Shown here one piece after another: positions 40,420 through 42,331 of a stretch of DNA of 42,331 nucleotides. The notes below the pieces were generated by a model. That model made no database searches and was not told the DNA's origin. It worked only from the letters and a program-made list of their open reading frames with translations. The translations under genes were made by a program, and so were the position numbers. This DNA is from a virus. The stretch is from IMG/VR virus record IMGVR_UViG_3300035117_000061, positions 1 to 42,331 of that record; one strand, written 5' to 3'. The stretch's first letter is position 1. The number at the start of each line of letters is the position of its first letter.

Positions 40420-40501
40420 TAGCGTATCTCCTTGTTGTTTGATAAAATTCCGACATCTCAATTATCCTTTATTCTGACTCCAGAAGGAAGTCAACAATCA
40501 G

Positions 40502-40678
40502 TCAATTGCTCTGTTCTTTTGCCTTGAGTGCTCTAGCCTTCTCTGTCAACGGAATGTTGTTGAACATCCTGCGACCTGTCCGGCAGTAATCTTCTAGCTT
40601 GCCAGTCCCAACTTTGGTTGCATCAAAGCAGACCGCGCATTGCTGGATATGATTCATAAATCGCTTGCGCTGCTTCAT
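40502..40678 (-). CDS. Very small basic protein
   Basis: This 58-residue protein has its ATG at 40678 behind GGAGAGGAGCGAGT. It opens MKQRKRFMNHIQQCAVCFD and contains a second cysteine in LEDYCRTGRRMF, forming a C-x-x-C then C arrangement that may hold zinc. It ends in a charged helix. It starts 14 bases after the stop of the UvrD-like gene upstream, so it is probably co-transcribed. Confidence 0.7.
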   Translation of the reverse strand: MKQRKRFMNHIQQCAVCFDATKVGTGKLEDYCRTGRRMFNNIPLTEKARALKAKEQSN

Positions 40679-40691
40679 ACTCGCTCCTCTC

Positions 40692-42134
40692 CTAGATTTG
40701 GTAATGCCTGTTAGATTCTGGCCGGCAGATTGTTAGCGTCTGCTGGGCCCTGGTTACAGCAACATAAAGCACGCGCTGCTCCTCGTCTGTGTGCAATTGA
40801 TTCCAAGGATTCATAGACAGGTCTGGTATCAGCACCACATGCTCTGCCTCTCCTCCTTTGACGCGGTGAATGGTGCTGATTGTTATGCGAGGGTCAGCCG
40901 TCAAGCTCTCCCTGTTCGACAAGCAAGCTCTTAGATATTCTCGCTGCTTTGGTTTGACCTCCAAAGCATCCATCCAGTTCAACTTCTTTACAGCAGGACG
41001 GAGCGGAGCATCTTCCAAATAGACATCCTCTGCTGGCTTCCAGTTCTCCAAAGCAGGCAACAATGCCGCAATCGACTTCACATCTGCTGGCTTGAGCGGG
41101 TTGCCTTTGCGCCAACGCTCCCAACTGATGATTGCTTTAGTAACAGAGTTGTTTGTGCTATGACGACCTTCCTTGATATATGGGTAACCCTGGCTCTGAA
41201 GCACTTCCTCAAAGCGAGCAAGGAAGCTGTGATTGCGGGCAATCAACATCCACTTGCCCTTGCTAAAGTCTATGGTATGTTCGTTTATGTTCCGGTTGAC
41301 TTGACCTTCTTCATCCTTTGGCCTCCAGTCCTTTGGCTGGCGCACCCGGATTCCTGATGTAATCTCCTGGGCCAGACGGAAGATGGAACGTGGCAACCGG
41401 AAGGACACGGGACGAACCTCAATAGGTGCTTTGATGCGGAGGAAACGGTCAACATCAGCTCCAGCCCATCCATAGATGCATTGATCGTCATCACCTGCTA
41501 AGTAAACTTGCTTCGCTGCGCTGGCTGCGATCTTGACGACCTTCCATTGAAGTGGCGAGAGGTCTTGTGCCTCATCGATGATGAACAGATCAACATCCAA
41601 GGCTGCATCGTACTGTTCCAGCAGGTCTGTATAATCCATCATCCCTCGACTGTCCTTGTACTTCTTCAATCCCTCTGCCCACTGCCCAACAGCCAGCCAC
41701 GGAACGTCCCTGTAGTTGCTCTCATACCACTGATCTTCAAGAGAGACGTTCCTGACCCTGGCTAGGGACTCGATACGAGCTACTTTGTCCCCAAGGGCTG
41801 TTCCAATTGGCATCATTGAAAACTCGTCATCAATAGATGTGAATTGGAACCCCAACATGCGCCCAAGCTCCTTGAAATGTTCGTCCTGCATCATATCATC
41901 CCTGCGAGCAAAAAGATGACGGAATGCCATGCTGTGTAGAGTCCTGAACCATGGGAACCTCTCCTGTGGGAACCCAAATTGCTTGATTGCTCGCTCGACT
42001 GCCTCATCAGCTGCCTTCCTTGTGAAGGCCATGTAGGCAATCTTCTCTGGAGCCACTCCGGCAGCCATTGCCTCCTCGACAATCTTGAGAAGGCGAGTGG
42101 TCTTGCCTGTGCCTGGCGGCCCAAAGATTTTCAT
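40692..42134 (-). CDS. UvrD/PcrA-like superfamily 1A helicase
   Basis: This 480-residue protein starts at the ATG at 42134. Walker A is FGPPGTGKTT (residues 4-13), then YMAFTRKAADEA as motif Ia, LFIIDEAQDLSP as motif II, LAGDDDQCIYGWAGAD as motif III, TISTIHRVKGGEAEHVVL as motif V and VLYVAVTRAQQ as motif VI. The protein is shorter than bacterial UvrD and lacks its C-terminal extension. It probably unwinds 3'-5' at forks or during repair. A weak ribosome binding site (GAGTAGAG) precedes the start. Confidence 0.9.
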   Translation of the reverse strand: MKIFGPPGTGKTTRLLKIVEEAMAAGVAPEKIAYMAFTRKAADEAVERAIKQFGFPQERFPWFRTLHSMAFRHLFARRDDMMQDEHFKELGRMLGFQFTSIDDEFSMMPIGTALGDKVARIESLARVRNVSLEDQWYESNYRDVPWLAVGQWAEGLKKYKDSRGMMDYTDLLEQYDAALDVDLFIIDEAQDLSPLQWKVVKIAASAAKQVYLAGDDDQCIYGWAGADVDRFLRIKAPIEVRPVSFRLPRSIFRLAQEITSGIRVRQPKDWRPKDEEGQVNRNINEHTIDFSKGKWMLIARNHSFLARFEEVLQSQGYPYIKEGRHSTNNSVTKAIISWERWRKGNPLKPADVKSIAALLPALENWKPAEDVYLEDAPLRPAVKKLNWMDALEVKPKQREYLRACLSNRESLTADPRITISTIHRVKGGEAEHVVLIPDLSMNPWNQLHTDEEQRVLYVAVTRAQQTLTICRPESNRHYQI

Positions 42135-42142
42135 AACTCTAC

Positions 42143-42331
42143 TCACTTCATCAGCCTCTGAGTTAATTCTATTGCATACATTTGCAGGCATGCACTGGTA
42201 AATTGAAATTCTTTATTTTTGTGATTTGCAATGTCATTCACCAGGGCAACAATATTTCCAGTTGGTAGGTGATCTCTCATCAACAGATATAAAAGCGCAG
42301 CAACGCGGTCATCAGGTTTCATTATTATCAT
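42143..42331 (-). CDS. Small protein at the window edge
   Basis: The frame starts at the last base of the window (ATG 42331) or at ATG 42322 and gives 62 or 59 residues. It opens MIIMKPDDRVAALLYLLMRD and contains an amphipathic helix (IVALVNDIANHKNKEF). Not recognised. If the window ends are joined, CTCTCCCG at bases 5-12 supplies a GGGAGAG ribosome binding site five bases before the ATG, so the gene would be complete and the first of the leftward operon. Confidence 0.6.
   Translation of the reverse strand: MIIMKPDDRVAALLYLLMRDHLPTGNIVALVNDIANHKNKEFQFTSACLQMYAIELTQRLMK

Noticed and set aside
1-42331. tRNA genes, integrase, repressor or insertion sequences
   Set aside because: I looked for cloverleaf arms, tyrosine/serine recombinase motifs and terminal inverted repeats with transposase and found none convincing.

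Overview
The window looks like a nearly complete, and possibly complete, genome of a tailed double-stranded DNA phage with a long non-contractile tail (siphovirus type). It carries a two-subunit terminase, portal, head-morphogenesis protein, prohead protease, HK97-type capsid, connector proteins, tail tube, a frameshifted tail chaperone pair and a 1025-residue tape measure, but no tail sheath or baseplate wedge genes. I see no integrase, CI-like repressor or tRNA, so a strictly lytic life style is the simplest reading. A lysozyme followed by an Rz-like membrane/coiled-coil protein and a small membrane protein suggests a Gram-negative host. The host genus cannot be read from the sequence.

Layout: 1-539 is a non-coding, highly structured region that ends before the first rightward gene. 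540-23840 is read rightward: small leading genes and zinc-ribbon ORFs (540-2656), packaging and head (2466-10048), connectors (10123-12046), tail (12073-21988) and lysis (22361-23840). A strong, symmetric hairpin terminator at 23842-23896 separates this arm from the leftward arm. 24042-42331 is read leftward and holds DNA metabolism: three helicases of different families (SNF2-like, RecD/Dda-like, UvrD-like), a DnaE-type replicative polymerase with a separate DnaQ-type proofreading exonuclease, a PD-(D/E)XK-type nuclease, ThyX, an FAD-binding oxidoreductase, a PNK-type phosphatase, a DUF6378-like protein, a lipoprotein, an Imm5-like alanine-repeat protein and many small unknown genes. Most leftward genes are joined by 4-base ATGA/GTGA overlaps, so they are probably translated as long coupled operons.

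The last base of the window is the first base of a leftward start codon, and its ribosome binding site appears to lie at bases 5-12 of the window. This suggests that the two ends are contiguous (a circular assembly or a permuted genome). In that case the structured region 1-539 is the divergent intergenic region between the two arms, a natural place for an origin, a large non-coding RNA or both.

The most unusual items are: (i) a 38-bp interrupted stem (16-59 with 260-302) enclosing about 200 bases of smaller hairpins and GCGAAGCG repeats; (ii) a lysine-rich domain present in three genes (28167-29171, 29287-29589, 40168-40419), two of them on short units with their own terminators and one under a promoter that contains an 8-bp inverted repeat; (iii) a Hint/intein-like C-terminus on the receptor-binding protein; (iv) a DnaQ exonuclease with a Tudor/KOW-like insert between catalytic motifs; (v) a roughly tenfold excess of the 7-mer GGTCGAG/CTCGACC in all reading frames, while the related palindromes GTCGAC and CTCGAG were not seen; (vi) an EF-hand-like loop in the prohead protease; (vii) several probable or possible frameshift sites.
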